64,000 bases of DNA. It comes from CBDEGR01 sp965237895 (GTDB taxonomy: Bacteria; Acidobacteriota; Terriglobia; UBA7540; JAPUME01). The notes beneath the pieces were generated by a model. That model worked only from the letters and a program-made list of their open reading frames with translations, did not search any database and was not told the DNA's origin. The translations under genes and the position numbers were made by a program. Every line of letters begins with the position of its first letter. Positions within the stretch are counted from its first letter, which is position 1. This document shows positions 15,704 through 25,992 of this stretch, in pieces. The stretch covers positions 372,001 to 436,000 of the forward strand of contig CBDEGR010000001.1 in the NCBI GenBank assembly GCA_965237895.1, given 5' to 3'.

Positions 15704-15714
15704 GCGAAAAGTTT

Positions 15715-16911
15715 CTAGTCGGAAGGAACGTCCGCCCGTTTGCCGGTGAAGGCGGATAGATAAGCCGCGTAGCTGACGGCTGTGACGTCTCTTCCCAGAC
15801 GGCTGCCGGCCAGCGGCGGACGATCCTCGGCCACGGCTTCGCAGAAATCCTGCAACTCATCCGGATACCCGTTCATCCAGTCCTCGTCGGGATTGGTGAA
15901 CTGCCAGCCCGCCTTCGTTTCCGCTTTCTCGCGAAGATATTCGGACTCAAAGGCGTCGCCGTCCGCGGCGTAGGAGAGAACGGCGGTATTCGGGTTGATG
16001 TTGACGTGGAGCACGACGCGCTTGGCAAAGATGCTCATCATGTTCTGAATCCCGCCGAGGACGGTGTCGGCGGCGGTAATCTGCGCGACCGAGCCGTCTT
16101 CAAAACCGATAATCATCGTGCCCCAATCTTCGCAGTCCACCCAGCCGGTGCGGATCATGCCCACGTCGTTGCTCTTGAAAGCTTCACTGTGGGTGAGGTT
16201 CGCCACCGAGGCCGTAACCCAACGGGGCCGAATCGGCCGCCCCAGCCGCCGCTTTCCCTCCTCCTGTTTTAGATAAATGGCCCCGCTGGCCGGATGGCAG
16301 CCCTTGTTGAGCAGGCTTCCTCCACCGCTGGTCTTCCACTCCATGTTGTAGCGCGAATGCGTTCCGCTGTGGGACTCTTCGGCCACGAAGCGCAGAACCG
16401 GGGTATCGGCGGCCTCCAGCAGGCGCTTTGCTTTTTGGATACCCGGCGCATAGACCCAGTTTTCGGCGTAATAGATGCGCTTGCCGGACTCTTTTTCGGC
16501 GGCCAGCATCCGATCGGCGCTGGCCAGTGCCTCGGTCAAGCAGCGCTCCCAGCCTTTGTCGTTCTTGCCCCGCTCGAAACATCCGGTGAAGGGTTTTTCC
16601 ACCGCCACGTGCTTTCCGGCCTGGAGAACTTTGAGGACCATCTCCTCGTGCGCATGGGTCGAGACGACCACATCCACCAAGTCGACTTGAGGGTCCTTCA
16701 ATAACTCGTCGAGGCTGTCATAGACTTTCTCTACACCGGATTCGCCGGCAAATTTCTGCGCGGCTTCTTTCCTGCGGCTGAAAATGCCGGCCAATTCCAC
16801 GTTTATTCCGTGGACGCGCCGAAGATTTTCCGCGTGAAATTTGGCGGCAAAACCGGAACCCACCATGGCGACGCGGACATTACCGCGTTGCTTCTTTGCA
16901 TTCGAACCCAT
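15715..16911 (-). CDS. Gfo/Idh/MocA-family NAD(P)-dependent oxidoreductase
   Basis: 398 residues from ATG 16911, chosen because AGGAGG lies 6 nt upstream. The Rossmann fold is at the N-terminus (VRVAMVGSGFAAKFHAENLR), with GKHVAVEKPFTGC carrying the family EKP Lys. The C-terminal alpha/beta domain includes GGSLLNKGCHPASGAIYL, where His is the probable proton donor. It oxidises or reduces a sugar, inositol or related polyol; substrate unknown. It lies 123 bp downstream of the YkvI-like transporter on the same strand, so the pair may form a uptake-oxidation unit. Confidence 0.88.
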   Translation of the reverse strand: MGSNAKKQRGNVRVAMVGSGFAAKFHAENLRRVHGINVELAGIFSRRKEAAQKFAGESGVEKVYDSLDELLKDPQVDLVDVVVSTHAHEEMVLKVLQAGKHVAVEKPFTGCFERGKNDKGWERCLTEALASADRMLAAEKESGKRIYYAENWVYAPGIQKAKRLLEAADTPVLRFVAEESHSGTHSRYNMEWKTSGGGSLLNKGCHPASGAIYLKQEEGKRRLGRPIRPRWVTASVANLTHSEAFKSNDVGMIRTGWVDCEDWGTMIIGFEDGSVAQITAADTVLGGIQNMMSIFAKRVVLHVNINPNTAVLSYAADGDAFESEYLREKAETKAGWQFTNPDEDWMNGYPDELQDFCEAVAEDRPPLAGSRLGRDVTAVSYAAYLSAFTGKRADVPSD

Positions 16912-17034
16912 TCTTACCTCCTGCAAGTTGATTCGCCGGGGAATCCATTTCTTGCTTACTTTGATATGCAGATGGGCAAAGGCCAGCTCGCCGCCGGGCG
17001 GATGCGCGGGCAGCCCAAGATTTTGGAGGGAATC

Positions 17035-18129
17035 TTATCCTTCCTTATGCCGGAGGATTCTCCAGACCCCGATGGTAAGCACCGGAACCACAAAGAGAAT
17101 CAAGAAACCCCAAGTGATGGTTCCGTAGCCCTTTTCAATCAGATGGATCAAGCCGAAACGCGAGCCGATGGTTGCGACGATCAGGATACCGACTGCAATC
17201 GCTGGTCGCATGTAGGTGGGCATGGTGGTGCTCTTTTCTTTGAATACGCCGGCGATCCTTTCGTTGAAAGCGTGAATCAGTCCGGTGCCGGTCTCAATCA
17301 AGGTTCCTAGCAGAATGATCTGGAAGGTGAGCTGAAATGCCTTGGATCCGAGTACCGTCAGAAGATAATTGGCCGGAACGGTCTGCTCCACAATTCCAGG
17401 GTATTGGCCGACCATGGAGAGATAAAAGAAGACGCCGGGAATGATGCCAATCGGTCCGGCCAGCAGTCCCGCGCCGACGGCTTCCTTGCGCGTTTCAATG
17501 TGCCTAAGAGCGAACAGAATAGCCGGAATGCCTCCCAGGTTGTAACCGGCATATTTGATGCCGTTCAAAATCCAGTCCGAATGTAACTCTACGGAGAAGA
17601 GGTTGGCATATATTTGATCTCCGAATTGGGAAAGACAGAGAATAAAGAAGGCGACGTAGATGGCGTAGAGCACCAGCGACCACGAAGCGAGGAATTTCTC
17701 AATGGACAGCGTCCCCTTGAAAACCAGGAAAGCGATGGAGAGCACCATGACGGCTACGCCCAGGAAGTAGGGCAGGTGGAAGGTCTCTTCCAGAATGGAC
17801 CCGGCGGCGGCGGCAAGGACGGCGATGACGAGCGGAAGCAAGAGCAAGTAACAGATTTCATAGAGCCACCAGGCGCGGCCCAGAAGGAGCCGCGTGAAGG
17901 TTCGATAGTCGTAGGCGCGCGTCAGGCGCGCCAGCTCGAACGTGACGGTGAAGACGATGGACCAGATGACGGTCGAGATCAGCAGCATGGCCAGCAATCC
18001 GCTGATGGGACCTAGCTTCAAAAAAAATGCCACCAGCTCGCGGCCCGTGCCGTAGCCTCCGCCGATCAGGACCGATTGAAAGACAAACCCGGGAAGGAAG
18101 TATTTTCGAAAAACGGGTGATTTCAACAT
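17035..18129 (-). CDS. YkvI-family membrane transporter (LeuT-like fold)
   Basis: 364 residues, about ten hydrophobic segments. The N-terminus YFLPGFVFQSVLIGGGYGTG has the unwound glycine-rich TM1 typical of the APC/LeuT superfamily. It then shows IIGPGVFF-type and GTLIETGTGLIHAFNERI segments of YkvI proteins. Likely a secondary, ion-coupled carrier of an amino acid or similar small molecule in the inner membrane; the substrate cannot be read from sequence. First of two genes with the Gfo/Idh/MocA enzyme downstream. Confidence 0.8.
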   Translation of the reverse strand: MLKSPVFRKYFLPGFVFQSVLIGGGYGTGRELVAFFLKLGPISGLLAMLLISTVIWSIVFTVTFELARLTRAYDYRTFTRLLLGRAWWLYEICYLLLLPLVIAVLAAAAGSILEETFHLPYFLGVAVMVLSIAFLVFKGTLSIEKFLASWSLVLYAIYVAFFILCLSQFGDQIYANLFSVELHSDWILNGIKYAGYNLGGIPAILFALRHIETRKEAVGAGLLAGPIGIIPGVFFYLSMVGQYPGIVEQTVPANYLLTVLGSKAFQLTFQIILLGTLIETGTGLIHAFNERIAGVFKEKSTTMPTYMRPAIAVGILIVATIGSRFGLIHLIEKGYGTITWGFLILFVVPVLTIGVWRILRHKEG

Positions 18130-18311
18130 ACGGCTTTTTACTTCAACCTATGCCGGGATGCAAGTCCTAGAATCAGCCGGCCAGGGGTAGCCAGGGGTAG
18201 CCCTGGGGTAGGAAGATACGCCGGGTTGGTTTACGATGGAGGGCCGCCTGCCGGGGAAGCTCCGAAGGGAAGGGAATCGGGAAAGGAAAAAGATCGCCAG
18301 GAGGAGACGGA

Positions 18312-18963
18312 GTGCCAAGTTTTCAGAAGAAACGGATGTGGATGCCGGTTGCGGTTGCGGTGTTTTTAGGGCTCGCTGTTTTGAAGGCGGCGGGGCCGAT
18401 CTTGTCGGCTCCTCGTCGGGCCAAGCATGTGATCGTGGTCGGCTGCGACGCTCTGACTCCGGTGGGGCAGGTTTGCCTGGCTGGTGGAACCGAAGGCCGC
18501 CAGTAGGATGTATGAAGGCAAGGGGCCTCACGACACCATTGCCAGGGCCATTCTGTTTCTCCTGGAAAAGAAGCCGGATCTTACCTTTATACAGTTTGAC
18601 CATGTCGATCGTTCCCTGCACAGGTTCGGTCACGGGTCGGCGCAGTACCTCAGGGCGGTGGAGGAGGCCGACCGGCTGATCGGACAAATGCTGAATGCGT
18701 TGATTGCGGCTGAAATGTTGAACGAGACTGTGATCCTTGTCTCCTCCGGCCACGGCGGCAAGAGGAAGCTCCACGGCGGTTCTTCGGCGGCGGAGATGGG
18801 AATTCTCTGGATCATCTATGGGCCCGGCACCGCGCGGGGAAAGGAGATTACCGCGCCCGTTGACATCTACGACACCGCCGCCACGTTGGCTTATCTGCTG
18901 GGTGTGAAAACCCCGTCCTGCTGGATCAGCAGGCCCGTCCGTCAGGCGTTTGCGAACTTCTAG
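18312..18963 (+). pseudogene. Type I phosphodiesterase/nucleotide pyrophosphatase, internally deleted
   Basis: AGGAGGAG precedes a GTG start. A signal peptide (WMPVAVAVFLGLAVLKAAGP) leads to KHVIVVGCDALTPVG, the first metal site, and then a stop. Reading resumes in another frame from about 18484: IARAILFLLEKKPDLTFIQF, DHVDRSLHRFGHGS (metal-binding Asp/His) and SSGHGGKRKLHGG. The segment with the Thr/Ser nucleophile is deleted and the canonical SDHG motif reads SGHG. Clearly non-functional remains of a secreted alkaline-phosphatase-superfamily enzyme. Confidence 0.8.
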
Positions 18964-19018
18964 GCGCTGAAGGTCAGCCTGTGATAATCTTTTCCCCGAA
19001 TAGTTTCCAGGCAAACCT

Positions 19019-19987
19019 ATGAAAGCGATTCGCATTTACCAGCACGGCGGGCCGGAGGTTCTTCGTTACGAGGACGTGCCGGACCCGAAACCCGCCGCCG
19101 ACGAGGCCGTGGTAAAAATTGAGGCCTCCGGCATCAACTTCATCGACATCTATTTCCGTACCGGACTCTACAAAACCGACCTGCCCTTTGTCGACGGTCA
19201 GGAGGCGGCCGGTATCGTGGCTGAGGTCAGCTCGTCTGTGAAGGAGTTCAAGACGGGAGACCGCGTCGCCTACACGGGAGCACTGGGCGCGTATGCCGCC
19301 TACGCCGCCGTACCTGCCGCAAAACTGGTGAAAATTCCCGATGGCGTCGACACGCGCACCGCGGCGGCGGCCATGCTCCAGGGCATGACGGTCCACTACC
19401 TGACCCACTCGACGTTTCCTCTTCAGTCCGGCCAAACGGCTCTGATTCATGCGGCGGCCGGAGGCGTCGGACTGCTTCTGGTCCAGGTGGCCAAGATGCT
19501 CGGCGCTCGCGTCGTCGCCACCTGCTCGACCCAGGAGAAGGCGGCGCGTGTCCGTGACGCCGGCGCCGATGAGGTGATTCTCTATACCAAACAGGATTTT
19601 GTTGCCGAAGTCGAGCGGTTCACCGGCGGCAGCGGGGTGGATGTCGCCTATGACTCGGTCGGCAAGACGACCTGGGAAGGCAGCATGAGCTGCCTGCGGC
19701 CGCGCGGCATGTTGGTGCTCTACGGTAACGCCGGCGGGCCGGTGCCGGGCATCGAACCGTTGACGCTGTCTCAGAAGGGTTCTCTCTTCCTGACGCGCCC
19801 CAGCCTCTTCCACTACATCGCTACGCGCGAAGATCTTCTCCAGCGTTCCGGGGACCTGTTCGATTGGATCGGCTCCGGTAAACTGAAAGTTCACATCGGC
19901 GAGACGTTTCCCTTGGCCGAAGCCGCGGAAGCTCAGAAGAAGCTTGCCGCCCGCCTTACCACCGGCAAACTGCTCCTTCTTCCCTAG
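19019..19987 (+). CDS. qor: NADPH:quinone oxidoreductase (zinc-free MDR family)
   Basis: 322 residues, full length. MKAIRIYQHGGPEVLRYEDV is the canonical Qor start. The substrate domain has GINFIDIYFRTGLY and PFVDGQEAAGIV, and the NADPH site is AAAGGVGLLLVQVAKMLGA. The zinc-ligand Cys of alcohol dehydrogenases is absent, as expected. It reduces quinones or enals in the cytoplasm with NADPH. Ribosome binding is weak (CAGG). Intact; neighbours on both sides are remnants. Confidence 0.92.
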   Translation: MKAIRIYQHGGPEVLRYEDVPDPKPAADEAVVKIEASGINFIDIYFRTGLYKTDLPFVDGQEAAGIVAEVSSSVKEFKTGDRVAYTGALGAYAAYAAVPAAKLVKIPDGVDTRTAAAAMLQGMTVHYLTHSTFPLQSGQTALIHAAAGGVGLLLVQVAKMLGARVVATCSTQEKAARVRDAGADEVILYTKQDFVAEVERFTGGSGVDVAYDSVGKTTWEGSMSCLRPRGMLVLYGNAGGPVPGIEPLTLSQKGSLFLTRPSLFHYIATREDLLQRSGDLFDWIGSGKLKVHIGETFPLAEAAEAQKKLAARLTTGKLLLLP

Positions 19988-20203
19988 TGCCGTTCTACCC
20001 ATAAGTCCATTCCATACCGTCCCCGAAACATTTCACCACCTCCTTCCACACGGAACAACCCGACGGAAATCGAAGGCATCGAAACTACTATCGGAGGATT
20101 TCACGGAGAAAGACCGCGTGTGCGGTCACATCGAAAGCGGTCAAGTTGAAATAGGTATATCGAAGCCGTCCCCCAGGGGCCGGCTATTCCATGGAGGTTT
20201 TTC
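19988..20203. other. Leader region before the truncated DUF6569-like gene
   Basis: No gene. At 20191-20209, CATGGA and TCCATG form a 6-bp hairpin that encloses GGAGG and takes in the ATG at 20204, so the ribosome binding site could be sequestered in RNA. Confidence 0.35.
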
Positions 20204-20380
20204 CATGCGTCGCTATCTATGGGGTTGGTTGTGCTTTGTTTGGGTTATTTCCGCTGCGGTATTTGCGGGCTTTGCTAATTCTCAAGTGGGAGTAAAAGTT
20301 CTGGCGGCGGACGGGCCGCTGGCGGTTCACGAGTCGTTCGTTCATTCGAACCTGGCGCTGTTTCCGGTAACCTCCGCCGG
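20204..20380 (+). pseudogene. N-terminal fragment of an exported DUF6569 (ARPP-1)-like protein
   Basis: GGAGG precedes MRRYLWGWLCFVWVISAAVF, a signal peptide. VHESFVHSNLALFPVTS follows, resembling the start of the ARPP-1/DUF6569 domain (NLTVFPVxS). Beyond about 20380 the plus-strand frame is only the antisense of the SpoIIE phosphatase gene, so the rest of this gene has been removed. Family assignment rests on a short motif. Confidence 0.5.
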
Positions 20381-21597
20381 GTTCCGTCCCCAACGTCATG
20401 GCGGAAAACGTTCCCTGAAGCATGGCCGTAACCAGCGCCGCGCCCAGACCCTTGCCGGATACGTCGGCAATGACCAGCGCCGTGCGGCCCGGGCCGATCT
20501 CCATCAGGTCGAAGTAGTCGCCGCCGACGGCGAGCGAAGGGCGGTTGATGCCCGTCACCTGGAAATACCGGTACTGTTGGAACTGTTTGGGAAGAAGCGC
20601 CTGCTGGATTTCGCGGGCAATGTGCAGCTCCTGATCCAGACGTCGCCGGGCCTGTTCCCTCTGCACGAGGCGCGCTTTGTCGAGGACGGAGGAGGCCTCC
20701 ACCGCCAGCGCGTCGAGAATCTCCCGTTCCAGAGTTGAAAAGGCCGCCGGCACTTGGCTGTCCATGTAGAGTACGCCGAGCAGGTCGCCCGCGCCGCCGG
20801 TTTCCGTGCTGTCGTTCACCTGTAAAAGGGTGCCGGACAAAAGAGGAATCGCAATGACGGAGCGCAATTCCTGCGCCACGACGCTCTTGGCGTCCTTCAA
20901 CACGGAAGGCGCATTGTCGATATCGGCTTCCACGACACCGCGTTTCTTTTCCCTCGCATTTTGAATAGCCGTCCAACTGGGGGAGACATGGCCGACCGGA
21001 ACGGTACGTCCGCCTTGACGACGCGCGAGCAAAGGCTGCAATTCGCCGTCTGCCTTGGCCTCGAGCAACATTCCGCGCTCGGCGGTGGTGATGGTGAGCG
21101 CTCGGTCGATCATGGCGCCCAGGACGTCGCGCACCGGCAGGTGCGATTGAAGCAAAGCCGTCGCTTCCAGCAACAGGCTCATTTGCCGCAAGTTTCGTGA
21201 CTCAGGATTGAGCGTGGCGGCCTGGTCGAGCCGTGTGAGGAGTTCCGGCAACGATTCCTCATTTTTCGCGCTATGGAAAATCACCTGAACGGAATCGGGA
21301 GAGCCGAAGATGATCACATCGGCTTCCTCGAGTGCGCTCGACTTGATAGTCTTCCTGTTTACGAGAATGCCGTTTCGTTGTCCGCGATCTTCAATTCGGA
21401 ATTCACCGTCGGCATGGACTACCGCTGCCGAACGGCGGGAGACGTGCTTGTCGGCCAGCAGAAGGTGGTTGCCGACGTCGTCGGCGCGCGCCCCGCCCGA
21501 TCAGGAAAGGCGACTCGGTTACGGGCACACGCTTGCGGGAGCCATCACGCTCGACGACGACCAAAACGGTTTCCGGGATCGATTCAGAGCTTGTCAT
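20380..21597 (-). pseudogene. FHA-GAF-SpoIIE (RsbU-like) phosphatase, frameshifted and 3'-truncated
   Basis: The N-terminal FHA domain begins ETVLVVVERDGSRKRVPVTE-SPFLIGRGA, then shifts frame at about 21495 and resumes up to IIFGSPDSVQVIF. A GAF domain follows (LLEATALLQSHLPVRDVL...GVLYMDSQVPAAF), then the PP2C/SpoIIE start EIQQALLPKQF, VGGDYFDLMEIGPGRTALVI and ADVSGKGLGAALVTAMLQGT (metal Asp residues). The product breaks after MTLGTEP, losing the last half of the phosphatase. The missing 3' end meets the truncated gene at 20204-20380 tail to tail. Confidence 0.85.
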
Positions 21598-21778
21598 ATC
21601 AAAGTACCATAGGAGGAAACGTTCATATATAAATGGTATCATGGCGGGCTGGCGAAGGGGAACCAGAACCGAAAGTTCCTTGCCGGGCGGAAGGAAGGCG
21701 CCTTCGGGGCATTCTTTCGAGGGGTGGGTTCTTCTAAATAAGAAGAATGAGGGGTAAATAGGAAGGATGGGGTTGGAA

Positions 21779-22852
21779 ATGAACAGGGCAAAATCGAGAT
21801 TTCAAGGTCGGATGGGGATAAGCCTTATTGCCGGAGCGATTGCATCTTTCGTGTTTTGCATCTCCGCGGTTGCCTCTCCCGCAACGAAATCGAAGGCTGC
21901 CAACGATCTGATGACCCAGAAAGAAGGCCGCACCCTCCTCCAGGCGGCCTGGAAGCATAAGGAGCAGGCGCGGCGCAAACTCGACTGCTCGCACCTGGTC
22001 CATAAGATCTATTACTTTGCCGGGTACCCGTACCCCTACGCGAATTCTTTCGGCCTCTATCGCGGCACGCGACATTTTGTCCGCGTCAAGAAACCTCAAC
22101 CGGGCGACCTGATTGTCTGGAAGGGACACGTCGGTATGGTTGTGGACCCGAAGGAGCGGACCTTCTACAGCTCGGTAAACTCCGGCCTGAAGGTCGGCCC
22201 TTACAATTCGCACTACTGGCGGAGAAGGGGAACACCGAGGTTCTTTCGCTACGTTCGCGGCAGCGGCGACCTCCTGCTGGCGGAGGCGAAGCCCCGCGCC
22301 AAGCCTTTCCCCGCAGCGATCTCTTCTTCCGGTCCCGGGGCGGAACCCGCGCCGCCGACTTCGACCTTTGAGATTCCCTCTAGCATCAACATCGTGACCG
22401 CGGGCCCTCGTCCGAGGAAGGAAGAGATTGCCGAAGCTCTGGGGGAACTGAGCAATACGACCGAAAACGTCTTCCGCAGCGGGGATATTCTTTCGCTGCC
22501 TAAAAAGGTGGTGATCTACGACCGGCTTGAGGTGCTGAAGGTCAACACGAAAGGGAAGCGCGGCACGGCGCCCGTACGGTTTGAGTCGAGCGTCACACTG
22601 GAGGGAACAAAGATAAAAACGGAGTGCCGGAAGCAAAAGACGCGTGTTCTGCTCCGACGAGGGAACGCCGGATGGGAAGCCGTGCGGCCGAAAGGCGCGG
22701 TCTATGTGCCGCGCCAGGTCGCCGTCCGCGCGCTGGCCGAGCAGTTGGAACTGGTGACGCGTGCCGACTATGACGCCTCCGGCGCATCGAGGCTCGCCGC
22801 CCAACAGGAGCACCTGGCGCGGGTGCTCTATGCGCTGCTGGTGAGGAAGTAA
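21779..22852 (+). CDS. Exported NlpC/P60-like cysteine peptidase
   Basis: About 357 residues. Start at ATG 21779 is favoured over ATG 21767, because GGAAGG directly abuts the latter. A signal peptide (ISLIAGAIASFVFCISAVAS) is followed by a papain-like module: LDCSHLVHKIYYFAGYPY (nucleophile Cys) and QPGDLIVWKGHVGMVVD (catalytic His). It probably cuts peptide stems of the cell wall. A Pro/Ala linker (about 175-205) leads to a C-terminal domain with no recognised family. Intact, monocistronic. Confidence 0.82.
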   Translation: MNRAKSRFQGRMGISLIAGAIASFVFCISAVASPATKSKAANDLMTQKEGRTLLQAAWKHKEQARRKLDCSHLVHKIYYFAGYPYPYANSFGLYRGTRHFVRVKKPQPGDLIVWKGHVGMVVDPKERTFYSSVNSGLKVGPYNSHYWRRRGTPRFFRYVRGSGDLLLAEAKPRAKPFPAAISSSGPGAEPAPPTSTFEIPSSINIVTAGPRPRKEEIAEALGELSNTTENVFRSGDILSLPKKVVIYDRLEVLKVNTKGKRGTAPVRFESSVTLEGTKIKTECRKQKTRVLLRRGNAGWEAVRPKGAVYVPRQVAVRALAEQLELVTRADYDASGASRLAAQQEHLARVLYALLVRK

Positions 22853-22907
22853 ATCATTCAGGCTCAAACCGGGAAATCCCGCAACTCCTCCCACTCCCGC
22901 CGCCGAC

Positions 22908-23477
22908 CTACTGCTGCTTTACGACCGTCGCCAATTCCTCCTCGGTCAGGGGCCGGAAGGCGAGTTTGTAGCCGTAATAGACGGCGATGCCGTAAAACAG
23001 CAAGTCCATCGGACTAAAGGTGAGCTGCATGAGCTCCAGGGCAACCTCAGGGCTGATTTGAGAGAGAACCTCAAGAACTTCCATCTTTTCTGCTTGGGCA
23101 ATAAAGATGCAGCTCGTCAGTAGATTTCCCGCCAGGCAACCGATGATCGCCAGCGCGCCTCCCAAGATTCCAAAAACCGAGTCCATTCCTTTTCCGAATG
23201 TCCGCACCGCAAAACCCACCAGGAAGCCGATCCCGATGGCAATCAAGCCGAGGTGGCGTTCTGTAGCTACCGTAACGCCGGCCCAAATCGCCGCGCCGAG
23301 AGCGGCGGCCACAATTCCCGCCACCACGCCGGCGCCCAGGTTCTGTTCGTCTTTCCGCTGCTCCATCAATTGGTTGAGTTTCATCTCGTCGATTTCGACG
23401 GGTTTCTCCTCTTGCTCTTCTTTTAACTCTTCGGGTAATTCTTCGGGTTGATCCGCTTGCGTATTTTCGTCTGTCAC
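22908..23477 (-). CDS. Hypothetical membrane protein with acidic N-terminus
   Basis: 189 residues. Residues 1-45 are Glu-rich and hydrophilic (PEELPEELKEEQEEKPVEID). Then come four hydrophobic segments: GVVAGIVAAALGAAIWAGVT, LIAIGIGFLVGFAV, GILGGALAIIGCLAGNLL and LLFYGIAVYYGYKLAF. GTG start with AAGGAG 8 nt upstream. The fold resembles small glycine-zipper membrane proteins; function unknown. It lies downstream of the broken kinase gene on the same strand. Confidence 0.75.
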   Translation of the reverse strand: MTDENTQADQPEELPEELKEEQEEKPVEIDEMKLNQLMEQRKDEQNLGAGVVAGIVAAALGAAIWAGVTVATERHLGLIAIGIGFLVGFAVRTFGKGMDSVFGILGGALAIIGCLAGNLLTSCIFIAQAEKMEVLEVLSQISPEVALELMQLTFSPMDLLFYGIAVYYGYKLAFRPLTEEELATVVKQQ

Positions 23478-23574
23478 GGGAGGCTCCTTTTCGGGGAAGT
23501 CAAAGAATCATAAGGGTGCAACGGGGGGAATTCTATGTCCGGAAGAGGCTGAAAGCAAGCGGGGAGATTCCTGG

Positions 23575-25910
23575 CTACCGGTCGACGTTTTCCAGCATCC
23601 AGAGGTTGCCGGTAACCATCCATGATGGGTAAGACCAGCCAGTCACTCGAAAGTGATATTTCACTTACGACCATCTGCTGGTGCACCATCCGACTGGGGC
23701 TTTCAAACGCCGTCACCTGGAAAGGTCGCCCCACGGGTTTGCCCTGGACCGGATCGAACCGCCTTCCCCACACGTTCATAAATCCTCCGCGGGCAGAGAG
23801 AATGTAAATCGTCTTGCCGTCGGGAGCCCAACGGGGCTTGTGATCTATGTGTTTACCCGCGGTGATGGGGATCCAGTCGCCCCCCCGAGGCAGGCACAAC
23901 GTAAATGGTGTTAAAGCCCGCCTCGCTAGGGCTCACGGCTTCGAAGGAAATCCAGCGCCCTTCGGGAGACATATACGGTTGCCAGAGATTCAGGTCGCTG
24001 CTGGAAGCGATGACCCGCATTTCGGTCTCTGCCTTTGGCGCACCCGAGATCGGCACCAGACAAATCTTTCTGGAGCCTTCGGGAGTTCCGCGTCGCGTAT
24101 GGCCGACCAACCATCTACCGTCCGGGGACCAGCTATAAGGTATGTGGTTCCAGGCGCCCTGGGGCCTCGTGATAATTTGTTCCTCTCCGCCGTCCGCAGG
24201 CATCACAACCATCACCCGCTCCCTGCTGGATGATCCTGCAGGCTGACGAGTGTAGGCCAAGTATTTCCCATCGGGCGACCAGTGAGAGGAAGAACGACGG
24301 AAATTATCGGCGGTCAGCAACGTCTCGTGGCCGTCTTCCAAAGATTTTTTCCAGAGCTCCTGCTTGACGCCACGCCTGGCGATGAAGACTATTTTCTTCC
24401 CGTCGTGGGAGAGAGCGGGCTGGGAGGACGTAATTCCTGCAAGTGTTATCGGCCGGCCATCATTTTGGATTTTGCCGCTCGCCACGTCGAACGGCAACGA
24501 CCAGATGCGAGTCTTCTCACGGCGCGCCGTGAAGACCAGGACCTTACCATCGCGTGAAAGCGCCATGTCGGTGTCCGGGCCGGGTCCCGCGGTCAGCCGC
24601 TCCGGACCCCCGACCCAACGTAACGTGTCCGGGTCCACGATAACCTTCCAAATGTTGCGAACACCTCGCGAGAATCCCTCAAAATAAAGAGCCCGGCCCG
24701 AAGGCTCCCATATGAAGTCATAGAGCAGAACGCCCGCTGCTTCCGTCTGTGGGTCTACCTTGGACTGATCCGAAACTACGGGATCACCGCCGTCGAGGGA
24801 AATTGTTATGAAAGGATGCGTGCGATCAGACCGGTGCCCGCCCCAAAGTGAGACGCGCTTGCCGTCGGGTGACCAGTCCGGCTGCCAGTCGTGCGCCGGG
24901 TCCTGGGTGACTTGCACCGCATCGCCGCCGCCCACCGACATTACCCAAATATCGAAGTTTCCGCTTTTGCCGGAACTGTAGGCGAGGAAGCTCCCGTCCG
25001 GTGAGAAGGTAGGCTCGGCCTGTAGGCCCGAATCAAACGTCAACTGCGTCAGCGGCCGCTGCACCGGAGCCGACTGCGCTCTCTCGGCCGTGGTGGGTTG
25101 GGCTCTCTGGTAAATCAGGAACACCCTACCGCGGCCAGCAGCAGAACGCCCATAAGCGCCATCACCGCTACCATCACGTTGCGCTGTGAGGTTCGCTCCG
25201 GGACAGTTTGCGCTACCGCAGAGGGCGAACTTCAGAGGCGCCGCAGGTCTACCTCGATCTCTTTCGCCGACTGGTAGCGATTCTCCGGGGTTTTCTCCAA
25301 ACACTTCAGGATGATTCGTTCCAGGTCCGGAGAAACCCGCGCGTCCACCGGCTCGCTCTGCAGTTGCTCGGGCGACATGAAGGGCAGCGTCCCCGCTACC
25401 GTCGTCGAGCTGCTGTCGCTCATGGTGGAAGCATCAGGCCCCTCCACGTGGAGCAGCTTCGCCAAGCCGAAGTCCAGCACCTTGACCCGGCCCTTCGCCG
25501 TCACCATCACATTGGCCGGCTTCAGGTCGTGGTGAATCACCCCCTGCTCGTGCGCCTCCTCCAAGGCTTCGGCCACCTGCCCGCCCAACTTGGCGATCTC
25601 CTTTTCGGGCAACGCGCCTTTCGACACCTTCTCCGACAGGGTCATCCCTTCGACGTACTCCAGCACCAGGAAATCCACGCCGTCCTGCGTGTCGAAATCG
25701 TAGACGGTGGCGATGTTGGGATGGTTCAGCTTGGAGAGAGCCAGGGCTTCCTTGCGGAAGCGCTTGCGGGTCGGCGGAGAGGTGGTCGGGGAGAAATTTC
25801 AGGGCTACGTTGCGGTCGAGGCGGGTATCTTCCGCCTTGCACACAACGCCCATCCCGCCTCCCCCGAGTTTCTCTACAATCCGATACCGGGAGACCGTTT
25901 TGCCGATCAC
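23575..25910 (-). pseudogene. Ser/Thr kinase with TolB-like propeller, multiply frameshifted
   Basis: A complete architecture is readable only by changing frame about five times (near 25770, 25228, 25127, 23890 and 23623). Kinase: MIGKTVSRYRIVEKLGGGGM, VALKFLPDHL, FLVLEYVEGMTL, IHHDLKPANVMV, LDFGLAK, MSPEQ. Transmembrane helix: NVMVAVMALMGVLLLAAVG. Propeller with TolB repeats: FSPDGSFLAYSSGKSGNFDI, DWSPDGKRVSLW, HWSPDGKYLAYTRQ and others. The end reads GNLWMLENVDR, then a stop at 23575. The catalytic HRD reads HHD. One shift coincides with a run of seven C. Confidence 0.85.
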
Positions 25911-25992
25911 CGTTGTTTCCTTTTCCTAGAACGAGGAACCCAGATGGGCAGATTGTATGCAGAGAAGGAGCCTTAATCAAGCGTGAAGCGAG

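Noticed and set aside
18148..19035. Long minus-strand frame of 295 codons
   Set aside because: It is antisense to the phosphodiesterase remnant and has an Arg/Pro/Gly-rich shadow composition with no family resemblance.
18974..20002. 342-codon minus-strand frame
   Set aside because: It mirrors the quinone oxidoreductase gene, which has all family motifs on the plus strand.
21734..22894. 386-codon minus-strand frame
   Set aside because: It is the antisense of the NlpC/P60-like gene, which has the signal peptide and catalytic motifs.
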